Assembly (NCBI GenBank): GCA_016208315.1
Contig: JACQYF010000079.1
Location: 1 to 36,573, forward strand
Source: Chloroflexota bacterium
Lineage (GTDB): Bacteria > Chloroflexota > Anaerolineae > UBA4142
Length of the DNA stretch: 36,573 nucleotides
Reading direction: 5' to 3'
In this document: piece by piece, positions 15,150-22,752 of the stretch
How positions within the stretch are numbered: position 1 is the first letter of the stretch
How the letters are laid out: every line of letters begins with the position of its first letter
Made by a program: the position numbers and the translations under genes
Notes under the pieces: model-generated
The model's database searches: none
What the model saw: only the letters and a program-made list of their open reading frames with translations
Told to the model about the DNA's origin: nothing

Positions 15150-15222
15150 AAGTTCGAAGTTGGAAGTTAGCGATTAACTTCGCACTTTAGACACTTCCAA
15201 CTTCACACTTCCGACTTAAGGA
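15130..15222. repeat. GAAGTTGGAAGTTAG dyad repeat
   Basis: Units GAAGTTGGAAGTTAG and GAAGTTCGAAGTTGG are followed by CACTTTAGACACTTCCAACTTC, the inverted form. It overlaps the 3' end of the LeuD-like gene and ends 5 bases before the next ATG. It belongs to the same family as 11079-11206. Confidence 0.82.
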
Positions 15223-15227
15223 ATACC

Positions 15228-16340
15228 ATGTACAAGATTGCGTGGATGCCCGGTGACGGGATTGGGATTGATGTGATGCACGCAGCGCGCGTCGTGTTGG
15301 ATGCGCTTAAACTGGACGCGCAGTATATCCATGCGGACATCGGTTGGGACTTTTGGTGCTCGGAAGGCGAGGCGTTGCCCCGACGCACGCTCGACGTTCT
15401 CAAGTCGTCCGATTGCGCGCTCTTTGGCGCGATCACCTCCAAGCCGAAAGAGGAAGCCGCGCAAGAACTCGCGCCGAACCTGCGCGGCCAAGGATTCGTT
15501 TATCGCAGCCCCATCGTCCACTTGCGGCAAATGTTCGACCTGTACACCAACTTGCGCCCCTGCAAGGCCTATCGCGGTAACCCGCTGAATTATCGCGACG
15601 ACATTGACCTCATCGTCTTTCGCGAGAATACGGAAGGTCTTTATTGCGGCGTCGAGTTTCACCCGCTGCCTGCGAACGTGCGCGGCGCGCTGGAAGAATC
15701 GTCCCAAGCGATGGGCGCGTTCAAGGACGTGGCCGCCGACGATATTGCGCTCTCGGCGCGCATCATCACGCGCCGCGGTGCGGAACGCATCGTGCGCCGC
15801 GCCTTCGAATACGCGCAGGCGCATGATTGCAAGTCAGTCACGCTGATCGAAAAGCCCAACGTGCTGCGCGAGACGAGCGGGTTGATGACACGGGTCGCGC
15901 GGCAGGTGGCGCGGGAATTTCCCAGCATCGAGTTTTGGGAAGCGAACATTGACGCGATGATGATGTGGCTCGTCAAAAATCCGCAGCAATATAGCGTATT
16001 AGTGACAAGTAATTTATTTGGCGATGTGGTCTCCGATTTGTGCGCGCAACTGGTTGGCGGTCTGGGGTTTGCGGCGAGCGGCAACATCGGCGACAAATTC
16101 GCTGTCTTTGAGCCGACCCACGGTTCCGCGCCGAAATACGCAGGACAGAACAAGGTCAATCCGCTAGCGACGATTCTCGCTGCGAAATTGATGCTGGATT
16201 GGCTCGGCGAGAACCAAAAGGCGGCGCAGCTGGAGAGCGCGATTGCCGCCGTCATCGCCGAAGGACGCATCCGCACGTATGATATGGGCGGCACGAACAC
16301 AACGAGGGAGATGGCAGAGGCGGTGGCGGGGAAACTATGA
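15228..16340 (+). CDS. Isocitrate/isopropylmalate/homoisocitrate dehydrogenase family enzyme
   Basis: The protein is 370 residues, the usual length for this beta-decarboxylating dehydrogenase family. PGDGIG (8-13) begins the fold. RSPIVHLRQMFDLYTNLRPC holds substrate-binding arginines. FRENTEGLYCG (about 131-141) matches the 'RENTEGLY' form of isocitrate and homoisocitrate dehydrogenases rather than the 'RELTGGIY' of isopropylmalate dehydrogenase. NLFGDVVSDL and EPTHGSAPKYAG give the metal aspartates and the cofactor-binding loop. The GSAPKYAG form suggests NAD rather than NADP. It converts a 2-hydroxyacid with a carboxyl group to a 2-oxoacid plus CO2. The exact substrate is open; the LeuD-like neighbour favours a leucine- or lysine-type pathway. 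Its stop overlaps the next start (ATGA). Confidence 0.85.
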   Translation: MYKIAWMPGDGIGIDVMHAARVVLDALKLDAQYIHADIGWDFWCSEGEALPRRTLDVLKSSDCALFGAITSKPKEEAAQELAPNLRGQGFVYRSPIVHLRQMFDLYTNLRPCKAYRGNPLNYRDDIDLIVFRENTEGLYCGVEFHPLPANVRGALEESSQAMGAFKDVAADDIALSARIITRRGAERIVRRAFEYAQAHDCKSVTLIEKPNVLRETSGLMTRVARQVAREFPSIEFWEANIDAMMMWLVKNPQQYSVLVTSNLFGDVVSDLCAQLVGGLGFAASGNIGDKFAVFEPTHGSAPKYAGQNKVNPLATILAAKLMLDWLGENQKAAQLESAIAAVIAEGRIRTYDMGGTNTTREMAEAVAGKL

Positions 16341-17053
16341 CACACTCATCTAACGATCAGCTGGCGGCGCTCGCGCGAAAAGTCGTGAGCGCGGCGGCCG
16401 AAAAGAATCGGGTTGTGCGCGCACTCGGCGGAGTCGCGGTCCACATGACGTGCCCGAGCTTTGAGACGCATCCGGCGTTGCAGCGCGCGGTCAAGGATGT
16501 GGATTTGGTCGCGCGGCGGAAGGATTTTGACGCCGCGGCGGAGGTGTTTGCCGGGCTGGGCGCGACGCTGCGCGCGAAAGAATCTGGCCAATGGAAATTC
16601 GACAAAGGCGGCATCGAAATCGAACTGGCCGTTCCAACCTTCCGTGAATATCATCGCATTGATCTCGGCCCGCGGCTTGCGCTCTCGTCGCCGACCTTGC
16701 CGCCCGCCGACCTGCTACTCATCAAATTGCAGCGTCGCGATTTTGTCGAAAAAGACCTTCAGGACTCGATCGCGCTGCTGCTCGACCATGATGTGGCAGA
16801 AACCGAAGATGGAGAGCGGATCAATGCGGACTATATTGCGAAACTGTGCGCGCGTGATTGGGGTTTGTTCACGACTGTGTACGACAACACGCTGGCGCTG
16901 GAAAAGACGCTCGACAAATTTCTCGGCGCAGAGGAGGCGCAACTCGTCTGGCAGCGGATCGAGCGGATTCAAGGGGAAATGGACCGGCAGCCAAAATCGC
17001 TCGGATGGATGCTGAATCAGATCATCAAGCGCCCGGCCCAAGTACCCGCATAG
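16337..17053 (+). CDS. Nucleotidyltransferase-like protein
   Basis: The protein is 238 residues. It starts with the ATG of an ATGA overlap with the dehydrogenase gene, so the two are translationally coupled. RALGGVAVHM (about 28-37) followed by AVKDVDLVARR (50-60) is the Gly-Gly plus Asp-x-Asp pattern of the minimal nucleotidyltransferase fold (AbiEii or MNT type), and PPADLLLIKLQRR resembles the downstream helix with a conserved lysine. Such proteins move a nucleotide to a small molecule, RNA or protein; the target cannot be read. No toxin or antitoxin partner is visible beside it. A strong terminator follows directly, so it ends the operon. Confidence 0.6.
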   Translation: MTHSSNDQLAALARKVVSAAAEKNRVVRALGGVAVHMTCPSFETHPALQRAVKDVDLVARRKDFDAAAEVFAGLGATLRAKESGQWKFDKGGIEIELAVPTFREYHRIDLGPRLALSSPTLPPADLLLIKLQRRDFVEKDLQDSIALLLDHDVAETEDGERINADYIAKLCARDWGLFTTVYDNTLALEKTLDKFLGAEEAQLVWQRIERIQGEMDRQPKSLGWMLNQIIKRPAQVPA

Positions 17054-17098
17054 AAAAACCCGAAGGGTCTTGCGAGACCCTTCGGGTTTTTCTCTTTT
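17054..17098. terminator. Bidirectional intrinsic terminator
   Basis: AAAAACCCGAAGGGTCT (17054-17070) pairs perfectly with 17075-17091 around TGCG and is flanked by an A run on one side and TTTTTCTCTTTTT on the other. It ends the plus-strand operon. On the minus strand it ends the iron-transport unit. Confidence 0.93.
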
Positions 17099-17307
17099 TA
17101 CACCGCAAACTCGTACGAACAATTCGGACACATCACCAGCCCGCACCGCACCGCGAGCGCGCACGCCGAGCATTGCATCGCCTCACCGACGCGAAACTCC
17201 TTGCCACACAGCGGACAGCGGATTTGTTTCTCCTCTGCGCCCCTGCGCCCCTGCTCCTCTGCCGGCTGTCTACTGCCTGCCGCCTGCCTAGATAATGGCC
17301 AGCGCAT
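17098..17307 (-). CDS. Small zinc-ribbon protein encoded after FeoB
   Basis: The protein is 69 residues if it starts at ATG 17307, which overlaps the end of feoB by 20 bases. The C-terminal half has four CxxC-like pairs: CPLC, CSAC, then C...C and CPNCSYEF, forming one or two zinc ribbons. Small Cys-rich proteins of this kind commonly follow feoB, and the overlap supports an accessory role, but the function is not known. The N-terminal 30 residues are rich in Gln, Arg, Gly and Glu and are encoded by a GCAGGGGCGCAGAGG repeat, so they may be a repeat-derived addition. The stop lies in the bidirectional terminator. Confidence 0.65.
   Translation of the reverse strand: MRWPLSRQAAGSRQPAEEQGRRGAEEKQIRCPLCGKEFRVGEAMQCSACALAVRCGLVMCPNCSYEFAV
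17221..17284. repeat. Low-complexity GCAGGGGCGCAGAGGAG-type repeat
   Basis: On the minus strand, units GGCAGGCGGCAGGCAG and GCAGGGGCGCAGGGGCGCAG fill the space between the end of feoB and the zinc-ribbon codons. They are read in frame as the N-terminal part of that small protein. No inverted arm is present. Confidence 0.6.
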
Positions 17308-19294
17308 AGTGCGCCACTCCTCCCACCACAATTGCGAGCGCGATCGTGAATGCCGAAATGCCAAGCGCGGCGCGCGTGCCCAACTCTTTGTTCAGAACCG
17401 CGACGGTCGCTATGCACGGAATGTAGATTGTGTTCACCAGCGAGTAGACGAACAACTGCTGCGGCGTCATGAACAAGAGGAGATTGTCCGCGCCCGCGCC
17501 ATATTGGACGATGGCAAGCGTGACGAGGAATTGCAGCGCTAGTTCCTTGCGCAGCACCGCGAACAAGAGCGCCAGGCCCGCGACCGGCGGCAGCCCTAAC
17601 CAACCTTCGACAATGGGCGAGAGCGGCGCGGTAAAGGCCCACACCGTATTCGTCTCGTACAGCGCGCCCATCACGAAGCTGCCGATCAAGACGATGGGCA
17701 GAGCCATCATCACAAATTCCTTGAAGCGATACCACGTTTTGCGGATCGTCACGCGCAGAGTCGGCACACGGAACGGGAACATCTCCATGACCAAATCGTC
17801 CGAGTGCCCCGGTATCACCCGATTCAACCCAATGCCAACCGCGATCAATAGTCCGAACGAAATGAGCAGCAGCGCCGCGCCGTACTGCCATCCCGCAAAC
17901 AGCGCCGCACCGCCCGCAATCACGGCCACCCGCGCGCTGCACGGCGTCATCACCACCAGCGTGCTGGCGATGATGCGCTCGCGCCGTGTGGTGAGCACCC
18001 GCGTTCCCATGATCGCCGGAACGTTACAGCCGGCGCCCGCGAGGAGCATGATCGCCGCGCGCCCGTGCAGTCCAAACCGCTTCATCAGCGCGTCGAGCAG
18101 GAACGCGAGCGAGTTCATATACCCGCTGTCTTCGAGCACCGCGAGCGCGATGTAGAACGTGAGCACGTACGGAATGCCAATACCCAGTGACGCTTCGATA
18201 CCGGCGTCCAAGCCCCACAGCGCGATATTGCCCAACGCGCTGTCGCCCAACACCCACGCGACGGCCGATTGAATCAACGGCGAGACCCAATCGCCCCAGA
18301 ATCCTGAAAAGAGTTCCGCGAGTGTGCCGCCCGTCCAAAACAAGTATGCAAATAGCCCGACGAGCACAAGGATCAAAATCGGAAGGCCTGTCACCGGCTG
18401 GATTGACCATCGCCATAGTTTGTGCGAGATCGGTTCGCGCGGCGCAGATTGGACTAGAGCATCCTGCGCCAGCGCGTGCGCCAGTGAGTGCCGCGCGCGT
18501 GGGATGTGCATGCTGAGCGGCTCGCCGATGCGCGCTTCGGCCTCGGCCGCCAGGGCGCGCGCCTTGGCGAGAATGGACGCGCCATTCGGCATTTCGCCCA
18601 CCGCCGGCGTCAGCCACGCATCTTCTTCGAGCAGCAACAGCGCAAGCGCGCGCGGGGACAAATCAAACGGTAGCTCTGCGAGAGTGCCCTGAATAAGTTT
18701 GGCGAGATTGCCAATCGCCGCTTCGATTTCAATGTCGTAAGTGGGCGCTGACGCGCTGCACGCGCAATGGGGCAACTCCGCCACGTTCGCCAGCAACGTG
18801 TCAATTCCCTCGCCGCGCGTCGCGACGGTGGGCACCACCGGCGCGCCCAAATCGCTGGAGAGGCGCTGTGTGTTGATTTCGATTCCCGCGCGTTTGGCTT
18901 CGTCAACAAGATTTACGGCGACGACTAGAGGCAGACCGAGATCGAGATATTGCAGTACGAGATAGAGATTGCGTTCGAGATTCGTGGCGTCGGCGATCGC
19001 GACAATGGCGTCGAGATGATTCTCCAACACCGCCTGACGCGCGACCCATTGGTCTTCGCTCAACGCGCCAAGCGCGTACGTCCCCGGCAAATCCATCACG
19101 CCGATCTTTTGACCTTTGAAATGCACCGAGCCGAAATTCAGCGCGACGGTTTTCCCCGGGTAATTCGCCGTCTCGACACTGGCACCCGTCAAGCGATTGA
19201 ACAGCGACGATTTGCCGACATTCGGATTTCCGGCGAGCGCGATCGTGAGGTCGGCCTGTCCAAAATGTTTCGTGCTGACGTGGCAAGAAGACAT
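17288..19294 (-). CDS. feoB: Ferrous iron transporter FeoB
   Basis: The protein is 668 residues. The ATG at 19294 lies just after the stop of the regulator gene, with GGAG inside that gene's end. GNPNVGKS (22-29) is the G1 loop, DLPGTYAL the G3 region and NLVDEAK the G4 region of the cytosolic G domain. After a linker, about eight membrane helices follow, with the Gate-like blocks GCNVPAIMGTR and TPCSARVAVI that hold the cysteines thought to guide Fe2+. It imports ferrous iron, fitting an anaerobic habitat and the heavy iron demand of the haem and Fe-S proteins in the window. FeoA is not separate: the FeoA-like domain is fused to the upstream regulator. Confidence 0.95.
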   Translation of the reverse strand: MSSCHVSTKHFGQADLTIALAGNPNVGKSSLFNRLTGASVETANYPGKTVALNFGSVHFKGQKIGVMDLPGTYALGALSEDQWVARQAVLENHLDAIVAIADATNLERNLYLVLQYLDLGLPLVVAVNLVDEAKRAGIEINTQRLSSDLGAPVVPTVATRGEGIDTLLANVAELPHCACSASAPTYDIEIEAAIGNLAKLIQGTLAELPFDLSPRALALLLLEEDAWLTPAVGEMPNGASILAKARALAAEAEARIGEPLSMHIPRARHSLAHALAQDALVQSAPREPISHKLWRWSIQPVTGLPILILVLVGLFAYLFWTGGTLAELFSGFWGDWVSPLIQSAVAWVLGDSALGNIALWGLDAGIEASLGIGIPYVLTFYIALAVLEDSGYMNSLAFLLDALMKRFGLHGRAAIMLLAGAGCNVPAIMGTRVLTTRRERIIASTLVVMTPCSARVAVIAGGAALFAGWQYGAALLLISFGLLIAVGIGLNRVIPGHSDDLVMEMFPFRVPTLRVTIRKTWYRFKEFVMMALPIVLIGSFVMGALYETNTVWAFTAPLSPIVEGWLGLPPVAGLALLFAVLRKELALQFLVTLAIVQYGAGADNLLLFMTPQQLFVYSLVNTIYIPCIATVAVLNKELGTRAALGISAFTIALAIVVGGVAHYALAII

Positions 19295-19295
19295 T

Positions 19296-19988
19296 TCAGT
19301 TCTCCAGTCGCACCCAGATTCTCGCGGCCAGATCGTGTCCCAAGGCATAGTGCGCGCGGCCTACGCGCACCAGCACCGGCCCATCGAATGGCGCCTTGTT
19401 CTCAACTTGGATCTGGACATTCGGCAACAACCCGAGGGTGGCGAGATGTTGCAGCGCCACAGGCGTCTCCTGCGCGATGCGAACAATCGTCGCGTGGGCG
19501 CGCGGCGCGCATTGGTCAAGCGGAACCGCGCTCGGGTGAGTCGCAGCGCCGTAGGCGTTTGGGATGGGGTTGCCGTGTGGGCACGTCTCGGGATCGCCCA
19601 ACTGCGACGCAAGCTGGCGCTCGGCTTCGGGCGAAACGACGTGCTCGAATTTGTCCGCTTCCTCGTGGGCGCGCACCAGATCCAGGCCAAGCACATCGGT
19701 GAATAACCGCTCGGTCAGACGATGGCGGCGCAGCAAGGTGTGGGCGCGCTCGCGGCCGGACTCGGTCAACGCAAGCGTACCGGATGCTCCTCCACTCAAC
19801 AAGCCCTGCTCGACCAGCGGACGCAACTGCGTATCCAACGCCGGGCGCGACAGATTTAGCTCGTGGGCGAGGTCCGCCGGCGAAACGGCGTTGGCATTCT
19901 CGGCGGAACGGGCCAGCGTGAGGAGAATCATTTCTTGAATCTCGGCGCGGGGCGCCGATTGAGGGTTTCGAGAAAAAATCTTGGGCAT
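19296..19988 (-). CDS. DtxR-family metal-dependent repressor with C-terminal FeoA-like domain
   Basis: The protein is 230 residues from ATG 19988, with AGGTGA just upstream. Residues about 15-75 form a winged helix (SPADLAHELNLSRPALDTQLRPL). The segment RHRLTERLF followed by HEEADKFEHVVS and DPETCPHGNPIP is the dimerisation and metal-binding part of DtxR/MntR regulators. The last 75 residues form an SH3/FeoA-like domain (TPVALQHLATLGLLPNVQI). With bound Fe2+ or Mn2+ it should repress its own operon through the palindrome at 20015-20046, which overlaps the -10 box. feoB follows after one base. Confidence 0.92.
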   Translation of the reverse strand: MPKIFSRNPQSAPRAEIQEMILLTLARSAENANAVSPADLAHELNLSRPALDTQLRPLVEQGLLSGGASGTLALTESGRERAHTLLRRHRLTERLFTDVLGLDLVRAHEEADKFEHVVSPEAERQLASQLGDPETCPHGNPIPNAYGAATHPSAVPLDQCAPRAHATIVRIAQETPVALQHLATLGLLPNVQIQVENKAPFDGPVLVRVGRAHYALGHDLAARIWVRLEN

Positions 19989-20014
19989 CGTTGTCACCTG
20001 TAAAGTAATAAAAA

Positions 20015-20046
20015 CACTCAGTGTTAGTATATACTAACACTGAGTG
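20015..20046. promoter_or_regulatory. Perfect 32-bp palindromic operator of the iron operon
   Basis: CACTCAGTGTTAGTAT is followed directly by its exact reverse complement. The central TTAGTATATACTAA resembles the operator style of DtxR/MntR regulators. It covers the -10 box of the minus-strand promoter, so binding would block RNA polymerase. The regulator gene starts 27 bases downstream. Confidence 0.85.
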
Positions 20047-20054
20047 CGCGTCAA
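20026..20054 (-). promoter_or_regulatory. Promoter of the dtxR-feoB operon
   Basis: On the minus strand, TTGACG (20054-20049) is followed after exactly 17 bases by TATACT (20031-20026). The -10 box is the centre of the palindrome. Confidence 0.75.
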
Positions 20055-20094
20055 TAATTTTGGGTCAGAGTTTGGTCAGAATCAGGTCAAATCG

Positions 20095-20148
20095 GGTGTG
20101 GGAGTGTGGACGTATGGGAGTGACACCCATACGCCCATACTCCCGCAC
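20095..20148. repeat. GTATGGGAGTG dyad repeat
   Basis: GTGTGGGAGTGTGGACGTAT and CGTATGGGAGTG are followed by CCATACGCCCATACTCCCG, the inverted form. It lies between ychF and the iron operon promoter and may serve as a terminator-like hairpin for ychF, though no T run follows. Confidence 0.65.
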
Positions 20149-20157
20149 TTGCATTCC

Positions 20158-21273
20158 TCAGACGTTGAACCGTATATTTAGGATATCGCCGTCGTGGACG
20201 ATATACTCTTTGCCTTCGAGTCGGAGCAGGCCGCGCTTGCGCGCCTCGACCATATCCCCTGCCGCGATCAGATCGGTATATGAAATGACTTCGGCGCGAA
20301 TAAAGCCGCGCGCGAAATCGGTATGAATCGTGCCTGCGGCGTCCACCGCGTTCGCGCCGACCGGAACGGTCCACGCGCGTACTTCGTCCTCGCCGACCGT
20401 AAAGAACGATTGCAGGCCGAGGAGCGCGTACGAAAGGCGAATCACTTTGGCCAGGCCCGGCTCTTCGATCCCGTACTCTTTGAGAAATTCGGCGGCGTCT
20501 TCGGGCGACATTTGTGCCAGTTCCATTTCGAGCTTGCCTTGCAGGGCGGCGAGCACCGTCTTGGAGTGTTGATAATCTACGATCTCGCGAGGGTTCTTCA
20601 CGGCGCGCTCGCCGGTGTTAAAGACGACGAGTTGCGGTTTGGCGGTTACCAGCGCGAGGTTCTTCATGAGCCGCAATTCTTCCGCGTTCAATTCCAAATC
20701 GCGCAGCGGCTTGGCGTCTTCCAATTGCGGCTTAAAGCGCCGCAGTAGGGCTTGCTCGCTGCGCAACTGCTCGCGCTCGACCGGAGTGCCGCCGCCTTTG
20801 GTGAGGCCGGCATCCAGCCGGTTCAGACGCCGCTCGACGACGGCGAGGTCGGAGAGGATCAATTCCGTATCGAGAATCTCGAGGTCGCGCGCGGGGTCAA
20901 TCGTCTCTTCGATGTGGGGGACCGTGGGATCTTCGAAGACGCGGACGACGTGCAAGAGCGCATCGTTCTGGACGATTTGGTTGAGCAGGCCTGTCGTGAG
21001 CGCAGCCGAACGATTGCCGTCCATCCCACCCTTTTCGCCGATGCCGCGCGCGAGGCCCGCGATGTCGTTGTACTGCACGCGCGCGTGAATCGTCTTGCGC
21101 GGCTTGAACATCTTGCTCAGTGCGTCCACGCGCGAATCGGGCACGTCCACCATCGCGGTGTGGATTTCCAGCTTGCCGGACGAGAACGCCTCGGTCTCGA
21201 CGCGGCCGCGCGTCAGCGCATTAAAGACGGTTGTTTTGCCGCTGTTGGGTAGTCCAATGATTCCGATTTGCAT
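20158..21273 (-). CDS. ychF: Ribosome-associated ATPase/GTPase YchF (OLA1 family)
   Basis: The protein is 371 residues from ATG 21273; the frame extends further up, but the family starts at MQIGIIGLPNSGKTT, which contains the P-loop (8-15). NDIAGLARGIGEKGGMDG is the switch II region, followed by the long coiled-coil arm (about 130-200). A C-terminal TGS domain (IHTDFARGF, then YTDLIAAGD, ending DGDILNIRF) is complete. YchF proteins bind ATP more readily than GTP and associate with ribosomes in stress responses. A dyad repeat (21323-21395) separates it from the phosphoesterase gene upstream, so it may be the last gene of the fumarase unit or have its own promoter. Confidence 0.95.
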   Translation of the reverse strand: MQIGIIGLPNSGKTTVFNALTRGRVETEAFSSGKLEIHTAMVDVPDSRVDALSKMFKPRKTIHARVQYNDIAGLARGIGEKGGMDGNRSAALTTGLLNQIVQNDALLHVVRVFEDPTVPHIEETIDPARDLEILDTELILSDLAVVERRLNRLDAGLTKGGGTPVEREQLRSEQALLRRFKPQLEDAKPLRDLELNAEELRLMKNLALVTAKPQLVVFNTGERAVKNPREIVDYQHSKTVLAALQGKLEMELAQMSPEDAAEFLKEYGIEEPGLAKVIRLSYALLGLQSFFTVGEDEVRAWTVPVGANAVDAAGTIHTDFARGFIRAEVISYTDLIAAGDMVEARKRGLLRLEGKEYIVHDGDILNIRFNV

Positions 21274-21322
21274 AGCACAGATTATAGCATACGCGACGAA
21301 AAAACAAAACCGCAATTGAATT

Positions 21323-21395
21323 GGACGCGGACGAGCGCGGATAAACGCGGAAAAAAGAAAATCTATCCGCGCTTGTCCGCGCTCGTCCGCGTCCC
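21323..21395. repeat. GGACGCGGACGAGCGCGGAT dyad repeat
   Basis: GGACGCGGACGAGCGCGGAT with AAACGCGG is followed by TCCGCGCTTGTCCGCGCTCG, the inverted form, separated by an A-rich loop. It lies between ychF and the phosphoesterase gene, touching the stop codon of the latter. Confidence 0.75.
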
Positions 21396-21396
21396 G

Positions 21397-22101
21397 TTAA
21401 ATGCCTTTTGCCAGAATTTCCCGCAACCTTTCCTGGATTTCCGGATCGAGCGACATTAGCGCGAGTTTGTTTTGCGTCGGCTTGGGGTCGTAATCAATGT
21501 GATGGATTTGCAGGCGACCGTCCTCCCACGCAGCGAAGGTCGCGCTGGGCAAGCCGTGGCGCGGCTGTCCGAGACTACCGGGGTTGACGATGTACGTGTT
21601 GCCGATGCGCCGGATCGCCGGTACGTGAGTGTGCCCCAACAAAACGACATCGGCATCAATTCCTTCCAACTCGGAGCGCAGCCGATTCTCCGATGCGGTC
21701 GCAATATCGAGTCCGCGTGTCAGCGGCTCGCGCGGCGTCCCGTGCGCGAGAAAGAATCGCGCGCCGCCGAGTTCCACGCGTGCGGTCGTGGGCAACGATG
21801 CGAGGTAGGCGAGATCGGAAGGGCGTAGTTGCCGCAGCGTGTGGTCGCGCGTGGCAATCGCCAGTTCAAGATACTCGTCGGGTGAGGCAAAGTCCGCGCC
21901 GGTCGCGGTCGCATGGTCGTGGTCGCCTTGCACGACGTGCGTTGCGTGAGCGCGTACCCAGCCCAGACACGCGGCGGGGTCAGGCCCGTAGCCGACGAGA
22001 TCGCCGAGAAATAGCAGCGCGTCCGGCGCCTTTTCAACGGCGTGCAGCGCGGCCAGCGCTTCGAGATTTGAATGAAGATCGCTAAATATCAGGATTCGCA
22101 T
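21397..22101 (-). CDS. Metallophosphoesterase (YfcE/calcineurin-like)
   Basis: The protein is 234 residues. SDLHSN (7-12), GDLVGYGPDP (33-42), GDHDHA (59-64; GNHD in most relatives) and GHTHVP are the metal-binding motifs of the calcineurin-like fold, spaced as in small single-domain bacterial phosphodiesterases. The Asn to Asp change in the third motif is worth noting, because the Asn is a metal ligand; some bacterial subfamilies carry this variant. The substrate may be a phosphodiester such as a cyclic nucleotide or dinucleotide. It follows the fumarase genes on the same strand after an ATTGGCTC repeat. Confidence 0.82.
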   Translation of the reverse strand: MRILIFSDLHSNLEALAALHAVEKAPDALLFLGDLVGYGPDPAACLGWVRAHATHVVQGDHDHATATGADFASPDEYLELAIATRDHTLRQLRPSDLAYLASLPTTARVELGGARFFLAHGTPREPLTRGLDIATASENRLRSELEGIDADVVLLGHTHVPAIRRIGNTYIVNPGSLGQPRHGLPSATFAAWEDGRLQIHHIDYDPKPTQNKLALMSLDPEIQERLREILAKGI

Positions 22102-22121
22102 AGGTCAATGTGCCAATTATA

Positions 22122-22209
22122 CAATGAGCCAACGAACCAAGCAACCTGTGCTCGGCTCATTGGCTCACCGAGGTGACCTTGGTCATTGGCTCATTGGCTT
22201 ATTGGCTCA
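22122..22209. repeat. ATTGGCTC-type repeat
   Basis: ATGAGCCAACGAACCAAG on one side and repeated CATTGGCTCATTGGCTTATT on the other form an imperfect dyad. The right end includes the stop codon of the fumarase beta-subunit gene. Confidence 0.7.
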
Positions 22210-22752
22210 TTTTCTTGCCCACTGCTTCTTCCCATCCTCATACGCATCGCCGCCGTACATGTCGTTCACGACGATGACGGGGAAATCCTCGACCTCGAGT
22301 TTTTGCAGCGCCTCTGCGCCCAACTCCTCGTACGCCATCACTTGGGCCTTTTTGATGCGCTGTGCGATGAGCGCCGCCGCGCCGCCGGTCGCGGCGAAAT
22401 AGACCGCTTTGTATTGCTTGATCGCGTCTTTGACCGGCGGCAAGCGCAAGCCCTTGCCGATCATGCCCTTCAAGCCCTCGGCCATCAGCCGCGGCGCGTA
22501 GCGGTCCATCCGTCCGCTCGTGGTCGGTCCTGCCGAGCCGATCACTTTGCCGGGCTTGGTGGGCGACGGACCCATGTAATACACGATTTGCCCGCGCACA
22601 TCCACCGGCAATGGCTCGCCACGATCCAGTGTCTCGACCATGCGCTTGTGCGCCGCATCGCGTGCCACGTAAATCGTTCCGGTGATTTCGATCTTGTCGC
22701 CGGCGTGCAACTGCGCTATCATTTCATCGGTTAGGGGGGTTGTTAATTTCAT
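22207..22752 (-). CDS. Class I fumarate hydratase, beta (C-terminal) subunit
   Basis: The protein is 181 residues from ATG 22752, which overlaps the stop of the alpha-subunit gene (ATGA). GPSPTKPGKVIGSAGPTTSGRMD (about 61-83) is the substrate-binding signature of the swivel domain of Fe-S fumarases and tartrate dehydratases. FAATGGAAALIAQRI follows. With the alpha subunit it converts fumarate to malate reversibly in the cytoplasm. L-tartrate dehydratase is the close alternative in this family. Its stop codon lies at the edge of an ATTGGCTC repeat. Confidence 0.92.
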   Translation of the reverse strand: MKLTTPLTDEMIAQLHAGDKIEITGTIYVARDAAHKRMVETLDRGEPLPVDVRGQIVYYMGPSPTKPGKVIGSAGPTTSGRMDRYAPRLMAEGLKGMIGKGLRLPPVKDAIKQYKAVYFAATGGAAALIAQRIKKAQVMAYEELGAEALQKLEVEDFPVIVVNDMYGGDAYEDGKKQWARK

